NCBI RefSeq assembly: GCF_002887815.1
Contig: NZ_PDHO01000016.1
Span: forward strand, 1-64,000
Length of the DNA: 64,000 nucleotides
DNA from: Mycobacterium sp. ENV421
Lineage (GTDB): Bacteria; Actinomycetota; Actinomycetes; Mycobacteriales; Mycobacteriaceae
Reading direction: 5' to 3'
Below the pieces are notes generated by a model, which did no database searches, was not told where the DNA came from, and saw only the letters and a program-made list of their open reading frames with translations. Every line of letters begins with the position of its first letter. Positions within the stretch are counted from its first letter, which is position 1. Both the position numbers and the translations under genes were made by a program. Of this stretch, positions 7,683 through 16,236 are shown piece by piece.

Positions 7683-8801
7683 ATGAGGAACGTACGTCTG
7701 ATCGCTGTTGTCGCGGCCGCTGTCGTGGTCGCCGGTGTCGCCTGCGCACCACCGGAGAAGAAGAGCGGCGGCGGCGGTGACGGCACCGCCGCAGGCCAGG
7801 CCACGTCGATGGCCGATTTCGGCGGCATGGACGGGCTGATCTCGGCGGCCAAGAAGGAGGGCGAGCTCAATGTGATCGCCCTGCCGCCGGACTGGGCCAA
7901 CTACGGCGCCATCATCAAGGCGTTCGGCGACAAGTACGGCATCAAGGTGAACTCGGCTCAGCCGGACGCCGCCAGCCAGGACGAGATCAACGCCGCCAAT
8001 CAGCAGAAGGGCCGCAGCACCGCACCGGACGTCTTCGACCTCGGTCAGTCGGTGGCATTGGCCAACAAGGCGATGTTCGCGCCGTACAAGGTGGCGACCT
8101 TCGACAGCATCCCGGCCGATATGAAGGCGGCTGACGGCTCGCTGGTCAACGACTACGGCGGTTACATGTCGATCGGCTACGACTCTGCCAAGGTCCCCGA
8201 CCTGAGCTCCGTCAACGATCTGCTGAAGCCGGACTACAAGGGCAAGGTGGCACTCAACGGCGACCCGACCCAGGCCGGCGCCGCCTTTTCCGGTGTGGCG
8301 ATGGTGGCCCTGTCGCAGGGCGGCTCGGCCGACAATGTCGCGCCCGGCGTCGACTTCTTCGCCAAGCTGAAGCAGGCCGGCAACTTCCTGCCGGTCGACC
8401 CGACGCCGGCCACCATCGAGTCCGGCCAGACGCCCATCGTCATCGACTGGGACTACCTGAACGCCGCGGAAACCAAGAAACTGCCCAGCTGGAAGGTGTT
8501 CGTGCCGCAGGACGCGGTGCTGGGCGGGTACTACTTCCAGGCGATCAACAAAGATGCCCCGCATCCGGCGGCCGCAAGGTTGTGGCAGGAGTTCCTGTTC
8601 AGCGACGAGGGCCAGAACCTGTACCTGGCCGGCGGCGCGCGACCGGTGCGGGCCGACGCGATGGTCAAGGCCGGCACCATCGACACCGCCGCCTACGAAA
8701 AGCTGCCCCCGATCAGCGGTAAGCCCGTCATCATGACCCAGGCCCAGACCGACGCCGCGACCCGATACCTGGCCGACAACTGGGCCAAAGCGATGGGCTG
8801 A
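7683..8801 (+). CDS. ABC transporter substrate-binding lipoprotein
   Basis: Periplasmic-side solute receptor of 372 residues. The signal peptide RLIAVVAAAVVVAGVAC ends in a lipobox with the lipidated Cys at about residue 21, then a Gly-rich linker. The body is a type-2 binding fold of the iron(III)/spermidine/thiamine/phosphonate group: LISAAKKEGELNVIALP, APDVFDLGQS, PIVIDWDYLNA, HPAAARLWQEFLFSDEGQ. The ligand cannot be read from sequence; iron, a polyamine or a small organophosphorus compound are the family options. A GAAGG ribosome-binding site precedes the ATG. First gene of a four-gene operon with two permeases and an ATPase. Confidence 0.9.
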   Translation: MRNVRLIAVVAAAVVVAGVACAPPEKKSGGGGDGTAAGQATSMADFGGMDGLISAAKKEGELNVIALPPDWANYGAIIKAFGDKYGIKVNSAQPDAASQDEINAANQQKGRSTAPDVFDLGQSVALANKAMFAPYKVATFDSIPADMKAADGSLVNDYGGYMSIGYDSAKVPDLSSVNDLLKPDYKGKVALNGDPTQAGAAFSGVAMVALSQGGSADNVAPGVDFFAKLKQAGNFLPVDPTPATIESGQTPIVIDWDYLNAAETKKLPSWKVFVPQDAVLGGYYFQAINKDAPHPAAARLWQEFLFSDEGQNLYLAGGARPVRADAMVKAGTIDTAAYEKLPPISGKPVIMTQAQTDAATRYLADNWAKAMG

Positions 8802-8809
8802 CACCGCGC

Positions 8810-9673
8810 GTGCTCCGCCATCAGTCGCCGGCCGAACGTCTCCGGCAAGCACTGCCCTTGGTGCCGTTCGCAGTGTTCGTCACGGTCTTCCTGATCATCC
8901 CGACCGTGACGGTGATCGTGTCCGCGTTCTACCTGGACGGGGTGTTCTCGCTACAGCGAATCGGATTGCTGTTCTCCGGCACCGCGGTGGCCGCGCTCGG
9001 TAAGAGCGTGCTGCTCTCGACGGTCACCGCCGCGATCGGAGCGGTTGTGGGTGCGGTGCTGGCGTGGCTGGTGGTCACCAGTTCGCCGACGTCACCGATG
9101 CGTCGGGTGGTGCTGTCGCTGTGCAGTGTGCTCGCCCAATTCGGTGGCGTGGCATTGGCATTCGCGTTCCTGGCGACGATCGGCCTCAACGGTGTGCTGA
9201 CCGTCTGGGTGTTCGACCGGTTCGGGTTCAACCTGGCCGGCGACGGGTGGTTGTACTCGTTGCGCGGACTGATCCTGGTGTACACCTACTTTCAGATCCC
9301 GCTGATGGTGATCGTCTTCACCCCGGCGCTTGAGGGCTTGCGAGCGGAGTGGCGCGAGGCGGCGGTCAGCCTGGGCGCCTCCCGGTGGGCCTACTGGCGA
9401 GAGGTGGGCTTTCCGCTGCTGACACCGGCGTTCCTCGGGTCCGCGTTGTTGTTGTTCGCCAACGCGTTTGCCGCCTACGCCACCGCCGCGGCATTGGTCA
9501 GTCAGGGCAGCCCGATCCTGCCGCTGCTCATCCGCTCGGCCCTGACGTCGGAGGTGGTGCTCGGACAGTCCGGGTTCGCCTACGCGCTGGCGCTCGAGAT
9601 GGTTGTCGTGGTCGCCGTGGTCATGGTCGCCTACAACCTGCTGGTGCGCCGCACGTCGAGGTGGCTGCAGTGA
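8810..9673 (+). CDS. ABC transporter permease (PotB-like)
   Basis: Inner-membrane permease of 287 residues with a GTG start 9 nt after the binding-protein stop. About six helices are visible, starting with LVPFAVFVTVFLIIPTVTVI. The cytoplasmic EAA loop that contacts the ATPase reads EWREAAVSLGASRWAYWREV. The 3' end overlaps the next permease by GTGA. It forms the transmembrane heterodimer with that protein. Confidence 0.9.
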   Translation: MLRHQSPAERLRQALPLVPFAVFVTVFLIIPTVTVIVSAFYLDGVFSLQRIGLLFSGTAVAALGKSVLLSTVTAAIGAVVGAVLAWLVVTSSPTSPMRRVVLSLCSVLAQFGGVALAFAFLATIGLNGVLTVWVFDRFGFNLAGDGWLYSLRGLILVYTYFQIPLMVIVFTPALEGLRAEWREAAVSLGASRWAYWREVGFPLLTPAFLGSALLLFANAFAAYATAAALVSQGSPILPLLIRSALTSEVVLGQSGFAYALALEMVVVVAVVMVAYNLLVRRTSRWLQ

Positions 9674-10455
9674 ATCGGGTCGGGCGGGCGGTGCTGCTGA
9701 CACTGTTCGGGGTGTTCTTCCTGTTCCCGCTGTATGCGATGGCGGATTTCAGTACCCGCAACCTCATTCACGGCGGACGCACGCTGGCGGCGTGGAAGAA
9801 CCTGGTACAGAACGAGATGCTGTATCAGGCGATCATCGTCTCGCTACTGCTGGCGGTGTTCACCGTTGTGCTGATGCTGGTGATCCTGGTGCCGACGATG
9901 ATCTGGGTGCGGCTGCGTGCGCCGTGGGGCAAGCGGCCGATCGAGTTCCTCTGCCTGCTGCCCTTGACCATCCCCGCTTTGGTGATCGTGGTGGGGCTGC
10001 GCAACGTCTACCTGTGGGTGGTCTACTTCCTCGGGGAGTCGGCGTTGACGCTGACGTTCGTCTACGTGGTCCTCGTGTTGCCGTTCGCGTATCGGTCCCT
10101 TGATGGCGCCCTGTCGTCGATCGACCTGAAAACCCTTGCCGAAGCGGCACGTTCCCTCGGCGCGGGCTGGACCACCACGATCCTGCGGGTGGTGGTGCCC
10201 AACATCTGGTCGGGCATTCTGTCGGCCGCGTTCATCTCCATCGCCGTGGTGCTGGGCGAGTACACCATCGCGTCGTTGAGTGGATACCAGAACCTGCAGG
10301 TGGTGATCGTCGCGATCGGCAAGAGCGACGGACCGACCTCGGTGGCGGCGTCGCTGGCGACATTGGTGTTCGGTTTCCTCCTGCTGCTGATCCTCTCGCT
10401 GGTGACCCGCCGTCACCGGCACGCCGACGTCGTCGACGGGAAGGAAAGCCGATGA
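9670..10455 (+). CDS. ABC transporter permease (PotC-like)
   Basis: Second permease, 261 residues. The GTG at 9670 overlaps the previous stop by 4 nt and gives MNRVGRAVLLTLFGVFFLFP, a first helix in the expected place; reading further upstream would run through the other permease. The EAA loop is KTLAEAARSLGAGWTTTILR. It pairs with the 8810-9673 product. Its stop overlaps the start of the ATPase gene (ATGA), so the whole operon is translationally coupled. Confidence 0.9.
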   Translation: MNRVGRAVLLTLFGVFFLFPLYAMADFSTRNLIHGGRTLAAWKNLVQNEMLYQAIIVSLLLAVFTVVLMLVILVPTMIWVRLRAPWGKRPIEFLCLLPLTIPALVIVVGLRNVYLWVVYFLGESALTLTFVYVVLVLPFAYRSLDGALSSIDLKTLAEAARSLGAGWTTTILRVVVPNIWSGILSAAFISIAVVLGEYTIASLSGYQNLQVVIVAIGKSDGPTSVAASLATLVFGFLLLLILSLVTRRHRHADVVDGKESR

Positions 10456-11570
10456 CCGGCAACGGTGTGGCTGTCGATTTCACCGACGTGACAAGAATTT
10501 ACGGCGGAGCCGTCGGAAAGGCGGGCGTCGGCGGAGCCGTCGGAAAGGCGGGCGTCGGAAGAGGAGGTGGCGGGACCGTCCATGCGCTCGACGGACTGAC
10601 GCTGCACTTGGAGCCCGGCGAGATGGTCGCCCTGCTCGGTCCGTCGGGATGCGGCAAGACCACCGCGCTGCGGATCCTGGCCGGGCTGGACGAGCCGACC
10701 GCGGGCCGGGTGGCCGTCGGCGGTGACGACATCACCGGTGTGCCGCCCAACAAGCGGGACATGGGCATGGTGTTTCAGGCCTACAGCCTCTTTCCGCACC
10801 TGACCGTTCTCGACAACGTCGCGTTCGGGCTCAAGCTGCGCGGGCAGGACAAAGCCGACCGAACGGCGAGGGCGGCGGACATGCTCGATCTGGTGGGGTT
10901 GTCCGAACACAAGCAGAAGTACGCCAGCCAGCTCTCCGGCGGCCAGCAGCAGCGGGTGGCGCTGGCGCGTGCCCTGGCCATCCAGCCGCGGGTGTTACTG
11001 CTGGACGAGCCGCTGTCGGCCCTCGATGCGAAGGTGCGCGCGCAGTTGCGCGACGAAATCCGGCGGGTCCAACTCGAAGTCGGCACGACGACGCTGTTCG
11101 TCACCCACGACCAGGAAGAAGCTCTGGCCGTCGCCGACCGGGTCGGCGTCATGAACCAGGGCCGACTGGAACAGATCGCCGCGCCCGCCGACGTCTACGC
11201 CCATCCGGCCACCCCGTTCGTCGCCGAGTTCGTGGGCTTGAACAACAGGATCGACGTCCAGGTGGCCGACGGGCGGGTCCACCTGCTCGGGACCACCCTG
11301 CCCGCGGCGGCCGGCTCGGTGGCGACGGGTGCCGGCGTCGCGCTGGTGCGACCGGAGTCGGTACGAATCGACGCCGCCCGCGACGGGTCGGCCACTGTCG
11401 CCTCGGTGTCATTCCTGGGCCCGATCTCGTTGATCCACTGCACCTTTGACGACGGCACCCGACTGGTCGCCCAGAGCTCGAGCACCCATGCGGCCGGGCT
11501 GACCCAGGGCGATCGCGTCGCCGTGCGCGTCGAGCAATCCGAGGTGCTGGTGATCCCGGCGGCCGGCTAG
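10452..11570 (+). CDS. ABC transporter ATP-binding protein (PotA/FbpC-like)
   Basis: ATPase subunit of the importer, 372 residues. Walker A is GPSGCGKTT, the signature is LSGGQQQRVALARAL, Walker B is VLLLDEPLSALD and the H-loop is VTHDQEEAL. A C-terminal TOBE-type regulatory domain follows from about residue 255. Oddly, a perfect 27-bp tandem duplication (10503-10556) inserts a second GGAVGKAGV block between the first strand and the adenine-contact region, followed by a Gly-rich GRGGGGTVHALDG. The frame is kept and all catalytic motifs are intact, so the protein is probably functional. Confidence 0.93.
   Translation: MTGNGVAVDFTDVTRIYGGAVGKAGVGGAVGKAGVGRGGGGTVHALDGLTLHLEPGEMVALLGPSGCGKTTALRILAGLDEPTAGRVAVGGDDITGVPPNKRDMGMVFQAYSLFPHLTVLDNVAFGLKLRGQDKADRTARAADMLDLVGLSEHKQKYASQLSGGQQQRVALARALAIQPRVLLLDEPLSALDAKVRAQLRDEIRRVQLEVGTTTLFVTHDQEEALAVADRVGVMNQGRLEQIAAPADVYAHPATPFVAEFVGLNNRIDVQVADGRVHLLGTTLPAAAGSVATGAGVALVRPESVRIDAARDGSATVASVSFLGPISLIHCTFDDGTRLVAQSSSTHAAGLTQGDRVAVRVEQSEVLVIPAAG
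10503..10556 (+). repeat. Perfect 27-bp tandem duplication inside the ABC ATPase gene
   Basis: Two identical 27-bp units, 10503-10529 and 10530-10556, each starting GGCGGAGCCGTC and ending GGCGGGCGTC. They encode GGAVGKAGV twice. The unit length is a multiple of three, so copy-number changes would keep the frame. This is the kind of tract that changes by replication slippage. Confidence 0.95.
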
Positions 11571-11639
11571 ACCGCGCGCCGGACGAAAAGTCCCCGAACC
11601 CAGCATCTCCGAGGCAGGCACGCAGGTACGTTGTCGGGC

Positions 11640-12125
11640 ATGGGTCAGGATGAGGGAACGCCGAATTTCACCGCGCAGGAACGCGACCGGATCGACGAGG
11701 AGTTGGCGGATCTGCGTCGCCGCCGCGATCAGATGCGCGCCGAACTGCAGGGCGACGCCGACACCGTGGGCGACCGCGGCGATGCCGCGGACGCGTTGCA
11801 ACGGTCGGAGGATCTGGCCGGCATCGACGAGCAGATCAACCGGTTGACCTGGCTGCTCGCCGGGGGGAACGCGGACGCGCCAGGGCAACTGCCCAACGGC
11901 ACGGAGGTGACCGTGCGCTTCCCGGGTGACGAGCCGGTGCGCATGCGGATCATCCACTTCCTGGAGGAGACGCCGGCCGGCGAAGAGGACACCACGCTGA
12001 CCTCCGACAGCCCGCTCGGTCTAGCGTTGTTCGGGCGGCGGGCCGGTGAGACCGTCACCTACTCGACGCCACGGGGCGAGCTGCAGGTCGAGCTGCTGGC
12101 CATCGATATTCCGAACGAGCGATAG
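11640..12125 (+). CDS. GreA/GreB-family RNA polymerase-binding protein (Rv3788-like)
   Basis: Gre-factor homologue of 161 residues from the ATG at 11640 (MGQDEGTPNFTAQER). An N-terminal antiparallel coiled coil (about 12-75, rich in Arg and Glu) is followed by the FKBP-like C-terminal domain with LPNGTEVTVRF, TLTSDSPLGLALFGRRAGE and TVTYSTPRGELQVELL. It matches M. tuberculosis Rv3788, known to bind the RNA polymerase secondary channel and inhibit transcription rather than promote transcript cleavage (established for that protein, from memory). The loop tip here (GDADTVGDRGDAAD) keeps acidic residues, so activity cannot be decided by eye. Runs 7 nt ahead of the quinone oxidoreductase gene. Confidence 0.85.
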   Translation: MGQDEGTPNFTAQERDRIDEELADLRRRRDQMRAELQGDADTVGDRGDAADALQRSEDLAGIDEQINRLTWLLAGGNADAPGQLPNGTEVTVRFPGDEPVRMRIIHFLEETPAGEEDTTLTSDSPLGLALFGRRAGETVTYSTPRGELQVELLAIDIPNER

Positions 12126-12132
12126 AGGTGTG

Positions 12133-13107
12133 ATGCGGGCGATACGGGTGACCGAACTGGCCGGTCCGGAGTCGGTGCAACTTCTCGAGATCGACGAGCC
12201 GACCGATGATGGCGCGATCCTGGTCGACGTCCACGCCGCCGGGGTGGCCTTCCCGGACGCCCTGCTCACCCGCGGGCTCTATCAGTACAAGCCGGAACTG
12301 CCCTTCACCCTGGGAGCCGAGGTCGCCGGTGTCGTGCGGTCCGCCCCCTCCGGCGCCCCCGTGAAAGCCGGTGATCGGGTCGTCGGTCTGACGATGATCA
12401 CCGGCGCGATGGCCGAGACCGTCGTGCTCACGCCGGACCGGGTGTTCCCGCTGCCGGACAATGTCAGCTTCGAGGCCGGCGCGGGTCTGCTGTTCAACGA
12501 CCTGACCGTGTATTTCGCTCTGACCGTGCGCGGCAGGCTGGCCAAGGGCGAGTCGGTACTGGTCCACGGCGCGGCCGGCGGTATCGGCACGTCCACGCTG
12601 CGGCTCGCGCCCGCGCTCGGCGCCAGCCGGGTGATCGCGGTGGTCAGCACCGAGGACAAGGCGGACGTGGCCAGGGCCGCCGGCGCCACCGACGTCGTGC
12701 TGGCCGACGGGTTCAAGGACGCGGTCGCCGAGCTGACCGGCGGCAAGGGTGTCGACATCGTCATGGATCCGGTGGGCGGCGACCGGTTCACCGATTCGCT
12801 GCGCTCGCTGGCGCCGGCCGGGCGGCTGCTGGTGGTCGGCTTCACCGGAGGTGAGATTCCCACCGTGAAGGTAAATCGGCTGCTGCTCAACAACATCGAC
12901 GTCGTCGGGGTCGGCTGGGGGGCCTGGACCATGACGCACCCCGGGGCGCTGACCGAGCAGTGGGACGGGCTGGCCGAGCTGCTGACCTCCGGTGCGCTGC
13001 CCGCGCCGCAACCGGAGGTGTATCCGCTGGAGCAGGCTGCCGCGGCGGTCTCCTCGCTGGAGAATCGCACCGCCAAAGGCAAGGTCGTGGTCCGCGTCAG
13101 GGATTGA
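12133..13107 (+). CDS. NADPH:quinone oxidoreductase family protein (zinc-free MDR)
   Basis: Medium-chain reductase of 324 residues starting MRAIRVTELAGPESVQLLEI, the usual quinone-oxidoreductase opening. The GroES-like half includes PFTLGAEVAGVVR. The Rossmann half has VHGAAGGIGTS for NADPH binding and VDIVMDPVGGDRF. It lacks the zinc-ligand cysteines of alcohol dehydrogenases. The ATG lies 7 nt after the Gre-homologue stop, so the two are probably co-transcribed. Physiological substrate unknown; quinone or enone reduction is the family activity. Confidence 0.9.
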   Translation: MRAIRVTELAGPESVQLLEIDEPTDDGAILVDVHAAGVAFPDALLTRGLYQYKPELPFTLGAEVAGVVRSAPSGAPVKAGDRVVGLTMITGAMAETVVLTPDRVFPLPDNVSFEAGAGLLFNDLTVYFALTVRGRLAKGESVLVHGAAGGIGTSTLRLAPALGASRVIAVVSTEDKADVARAAGATDVVLADGFKDAVAELTGGKGVDIVMDPVGGDRFTDSLRSLAPAGRLLVVGFTGGEIPTVKVNRLLLNNIDVVGVGWGAWTMTHPGALTEQWDGLAELLTSGALPAPQPEVYPLEQAAAAVSSLENRTAKGKVVVRVRD

Positions 13108-13191
13108 CCCGGGCGACGGTTCGGCTCACGCGGTGTGGGCTCGGCGGGTCTGGGGTAGTGGAACTTAGATGCGCCCGTCCGAGGAGAAGCA

Positions 13192-14478
13192 ATGAGCTCA
13201 CCGGTGACCCTGCCCTGGACCGAGTGGCTGCCGACCCAGCGGTGGTATGCCGGTCGCACCCGCACCCTGGTGTCCGCTGACACCGTCGACGTGGTGCCGC
13301 TGCGGCCACAGCTTGACCTGATGCTGGTCGACGTCACCTACACCACTGGGCCCGCCGAGCGGTATCAGGTTGTGGTCCAATGGGATTCGACTCCGCCATC
13401 GAACGCGGGCGCGATCATCACCGACGGCGCCTTCGACGGCCTGCACGACCCGTCGTCGGCGCAGTTCCTGCTGGCACTGATGGACTCGGGCACCACGATC
13501 GGCGACGTCACGTTCACCAAGGAGCCCGGCGTCACGTTGCCGCTCGAGGTCACCCCGCGGGTGTCGACGGCCGAGCAGAGCAATACCAGCGTGGTGTTCG
13601 CCGACCAGGCGATCTTCAAGTTGTTCCGCCGGGTCGCCGCGGGGATCAACCCCGATATCGAACTGAACCGGGTGTTGGGCCGGGCCGAGAACCGGCACGT
13701 GGCCCGGCTGCTGGGCTCGTTCGACACCACCATGGACGGTCAGCCCTGCCCGCTCGGGATGGTGACGGCTTTCGCCGCGAATTCGACTGAGGGCTGGGAC
13801 ATGGCCACCGCGAGCACCCGTGCGCTGACTGCCGGCGGCGCCGGTGACGGCTTTTCTGGTGAGGCCTACCAGTTGGGCAAGGCGGTGGCGTCCGTACACG
13901 CGACGCTCGCGCAGGAGTTGGGGACCTCGACCGACCGGCTGCCCGTCGATGTGATGCGCCAGCGGCTGGCCGCGGCCGCGTCGGCCGTGCCCGAACTCGC
14001 CGAGTATCAGGCCGCGATCGAGGAGCGCTACGCCAAAGTCGCCGAAGAGCCGGTGGTCGTTCAGCGCGTCCACGGCGACCTGCACCTGGGTCAGGTGCTG
14101 CGCACGGCGGACGGTTGGCTGCTGATCGACTTCGAGGGTGAGCCGGGTCAGCCGGTCGACGAGCGGCGCAGGCCCGACTCAGCGATGCGCGACGTCGCGG
14201 GCATGCTGCGGTCGTTCGAGTACGCGGCATATCAGCAGATGGTCGACCGGACCCCAAACCCGGAGCTGGCGGCGCGGGTAAAGGACTGGGTGGACCGTAA
14301 CTGCGCGTCGTTCTGCGACGGGTACGCCGCCGAAGCCGGTACCGATCCGCGCGATCATGCGGCGGTGCTGGCCGCCTACGAGTTGGACAAGGCGGTCTAT
14401 GAGGCCGGCTACGAGGCGCGTTACCGGCCCAACTGGCTGAACATCCCGATGCGTTCGATCGCCCGCCTGGTCGGCTGA
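13192..14478 (+). CDS. mak: Maltokinase
   Basis: ATP-dependent maltose 1-kinase making maltose 1-phosphate for the GlgE alpha-glucan pathway. The 428-residue protein opens with the typical cap LPTQRWYAGRTRTL and has the kinase catalytic loop VHGDLHLGQVL, followed by the metal motif LIDFEGEPGQP. A GGAGAAG site precedes the ATG. It is slightly shorter than the approximately 455-residue M. tuberculosis enzyme. In many mycobacteria mak follows treS or is fused to it; here neither treS nor glgE is adjacent, and the neighbours are an oxidoreductase and a sulfatase. A divergent paralogue of mak is therefore a possible alternative, but the motifs favour the enzyme. Confidence 0.85.
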   Translation: MSSPVTLPWTEWLPTQRWYAGRTRTLVSADTVDVVPLRPQLDLMLVDVTYTTGPAERYQVVVQWDSTPPSNAGAIITDGAFDGLHDPSSAQFLLALMDSGTTIGDVTFTKEPGVTLPLEVTPRVSTAEQSNTSVVFADQAIFKLFRRVAAGINPDIELNRVLGRAENRHVARLLGSFDTTMDGQPCPLGMVTAFAANSTEGWDMATASTRALTAGGAGDGFSGEAYQLGKAVASVHATLAQELGTSTDRLPVDVMRQRLAAAASAVPELAEYQAAIEERYAKVAEEPVVVQRVHGDLHLGQVLRTADGWLLIDFEGEPGQPVDERRRPDSAMRDVAGMLRSFEYAAYQQMVDRTPNPELAARVKDWVDRNCASFCDGYAAEAGTDPRDHAAVLAAYELDKAVYEAGYEARYRPNWLNIPMRSIARLVG

Positions 14479-14527
14479 GCGGCCGCGAGCCCGAGCCGGT
14501 TCTTAGATCGGCTAGTAAGTTGGGCTG

Positions 14528-16204
14528 ATGGCAGTCAAGCGCAGGACAGCACTCGGGACGGTGGCCGCGGTCGGAGCCGCGGCGGCCGGCCTCGGCGGGG
14601 TCGAGCTCATCACCCGGGAACAGCGCGCCCGATCCGCGACCCCCGCCGCCGGCAAGCCCAACATTCTGGTCGTGATCGTCGACCAGATGCGCACCCCGCA
14701 ATGGTTTCCCGACGCCGCCGCGTTGGACGCCCGCCTGCCCCACCTGAGCGCGCTGCGCCGTGCGAGCGTGTCTTTCGACCGTCACTACACCGCGTCGAAC
14801 ATGTGCACCCCGGCCCGCGGGGCCATGACCACGGGCCTGTATTCACACCAGACCGGTTGTCTGTTCACCGGCGACGGAGCCACCGAGTCGACGCTGGCGC
14901 CGCAGTTCCCGACCTGGGGCACGCTGCTGCGTGACCGCGGCTACCGCACCTGGTGGTGGGGTAAGTGGCACTTGGGTGCCGAGGCGGACAACACCCCCGA
15001 CGGTCTGGACGTGCACGGCTTCTCCGGTGGTACCTACCCGTCCCCTAATGGCGGGCCGAGCCAGGGCCTGCACCAGGATCCCCACATCACCGACCAGTTC
15101 GTCGAGTGGTTCGACCAGCACGCGGGTGACGGTCCGTGGTGTACGACGGTCTCGTTGGTGAACCCGCACGACATCATGTGGTGGCCGAGAAGCCCACTGC
15201 CCGAGGATGTTCCGCGGGTATTCACCGATCTGCCCGCCAACTTCGAGACACCCGAGGACATCCGTCGCCGCAACAAGCCGCAGCTGCAACTGGACTACAT
15301 CGACTTCATGAGCCCGCTGATCACCGGCGCGCTGCCCTACACGGGACCCGATGTGACCAGGCGGTGGGCGCGAGGCCTGGACATGTACCTATGGCTTCAG
15401 CAGCAGGTCGATGCCCAGATCGGGCGTGTGACACAGACTTTGGCTTCGCGCCCCGACATCGATCGCAATACGATCGTGGTGTTCACATCTGACCACGGTG
15501 AGTATGCCGGATCGCACGGAATGCGCGGCAAGGGCGCGAGCATGTACGAAGAGGGCATCAGGGTGCCCCTCTACATCCGCGACCCGTCCGGCCGGCTCAC
15601 CCCCAGGCCCGGTGAGACGCGGGATCAGTTGACCTCCAGCGTCGATCTCGCGCCGCTGCTGTTGACGATCGCCGACGGCGGCAACGGCTGGCGGACCGAC
15701 CCCGGATGCGAGCACCTGGCGCGCCGTGCCGACCTGGCCGCGATCGCCGCCGATGCCACCGCGCCCGGCCGGCCCTGGATCGCGCACGTCACCGACGACG
15801 TATCGGTCGAGGAGATGGCCGCCCTGATGACATCCGACCGGATGCGAAAGATGCTGGGCGTCAACGATAATCCGACACACATCCCGACGACGGCCCCCAG
15901 TCACCTCGTCGCGGTCCGTACCCGCGACGCCAAGTTCGGCAGCTATGCGTACTGGCGGCCCGGCGGCATGCAGATCGACGCGTCGCGCCCGATCGATCAC
16001 GAGCTGTACGACTACGCCACCCCGGAGGGCCGGCGCGAGGTCGACAACCAGGCGGGCCGTAACGCCAAACAGGCTGCGTTGCAGGCATTGCTGGACAACG
16101 AGGTGCTTCCCGAAGTGCAGGCGCCGCTGCCGCCGGCGCTACACGCGGCGCAGGAGCTGGGGCTGGCCAACCTCCAACAGGTCGCCGCCGCCCGCGGCGC
16201 CTAG
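14528..16204 (+). CDS. Exported sulfatase (formylglycine type)
   Basis: Sulfate-ester hydrolase of 558 residues. The N-terminus KRRTALGTVAAVGAAAAGLGG looks like a Tat signal peptide. The metal ligand region is NILVVIVDQMR. The active-site motif CTPARGAMTTGL has the Cys (residue 93) that is converted to formylglycine. WGKWHLG and FTSDHGEYAG supply further active-site residues. Substrate is not predictable: sulfated sugars, sterols or lipids are all possible. The gene is convergent with the secreted GH5 glycosidase, 32 bp apart at the stops. Both being exported hydrolases hints at polysaccharide use (inference). Confidence 0.9.
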   Translation: MAVKRRTALGTVAAVGAAAAGLGGVELITREQRARSATPAAGKPNILVVIVDQMRTPQWFPDAAALDARLPHLSALRRASVSFDRHYTASNMCTPARGAMTTGLYSHQTGCLFTGDGATESTLAPQFPTWGTLLRDRGYRTWWWGKWHLGAEADNTPDGLDVHGFSGGTYPSPNGGPSQGLHQDPHITDQFVEWFDQHAGDGPWCTTVSLVNPHDIMWWPRSPLPEDVPRVFTDLPANFETPEDIRRRNKPQLQLDYIDFMSPLITGALPYTGPDVTRRWARGLDMYLWLQQQVDAQIGRVTQTLASRPDIDRNTIVVFTSDHGEYAGSHGMRGKGASMYEEGIRVPLYIRDPSGRLTPRPGETRDQLTSSVDLAPLLLTIADGGNGWRTDPGCEHLARRADLAAIAADATAPGRPWIAHVTDDVSVEEMAALMTSDRMRKMLGVNDNPTHIPTTAPSHLVAVRTRDAKFGSYAYWRPGGMQIDASRPIDHELYDYATPEGRREVDNQAGRNAKQAALQALLDNEVLPEVQAPLPPALHAAQELGLANLQQVAAARGA

Positions 16205-16236
16205 CAGATCCACGGGCGGCAGCGATCCGGGGGGAC

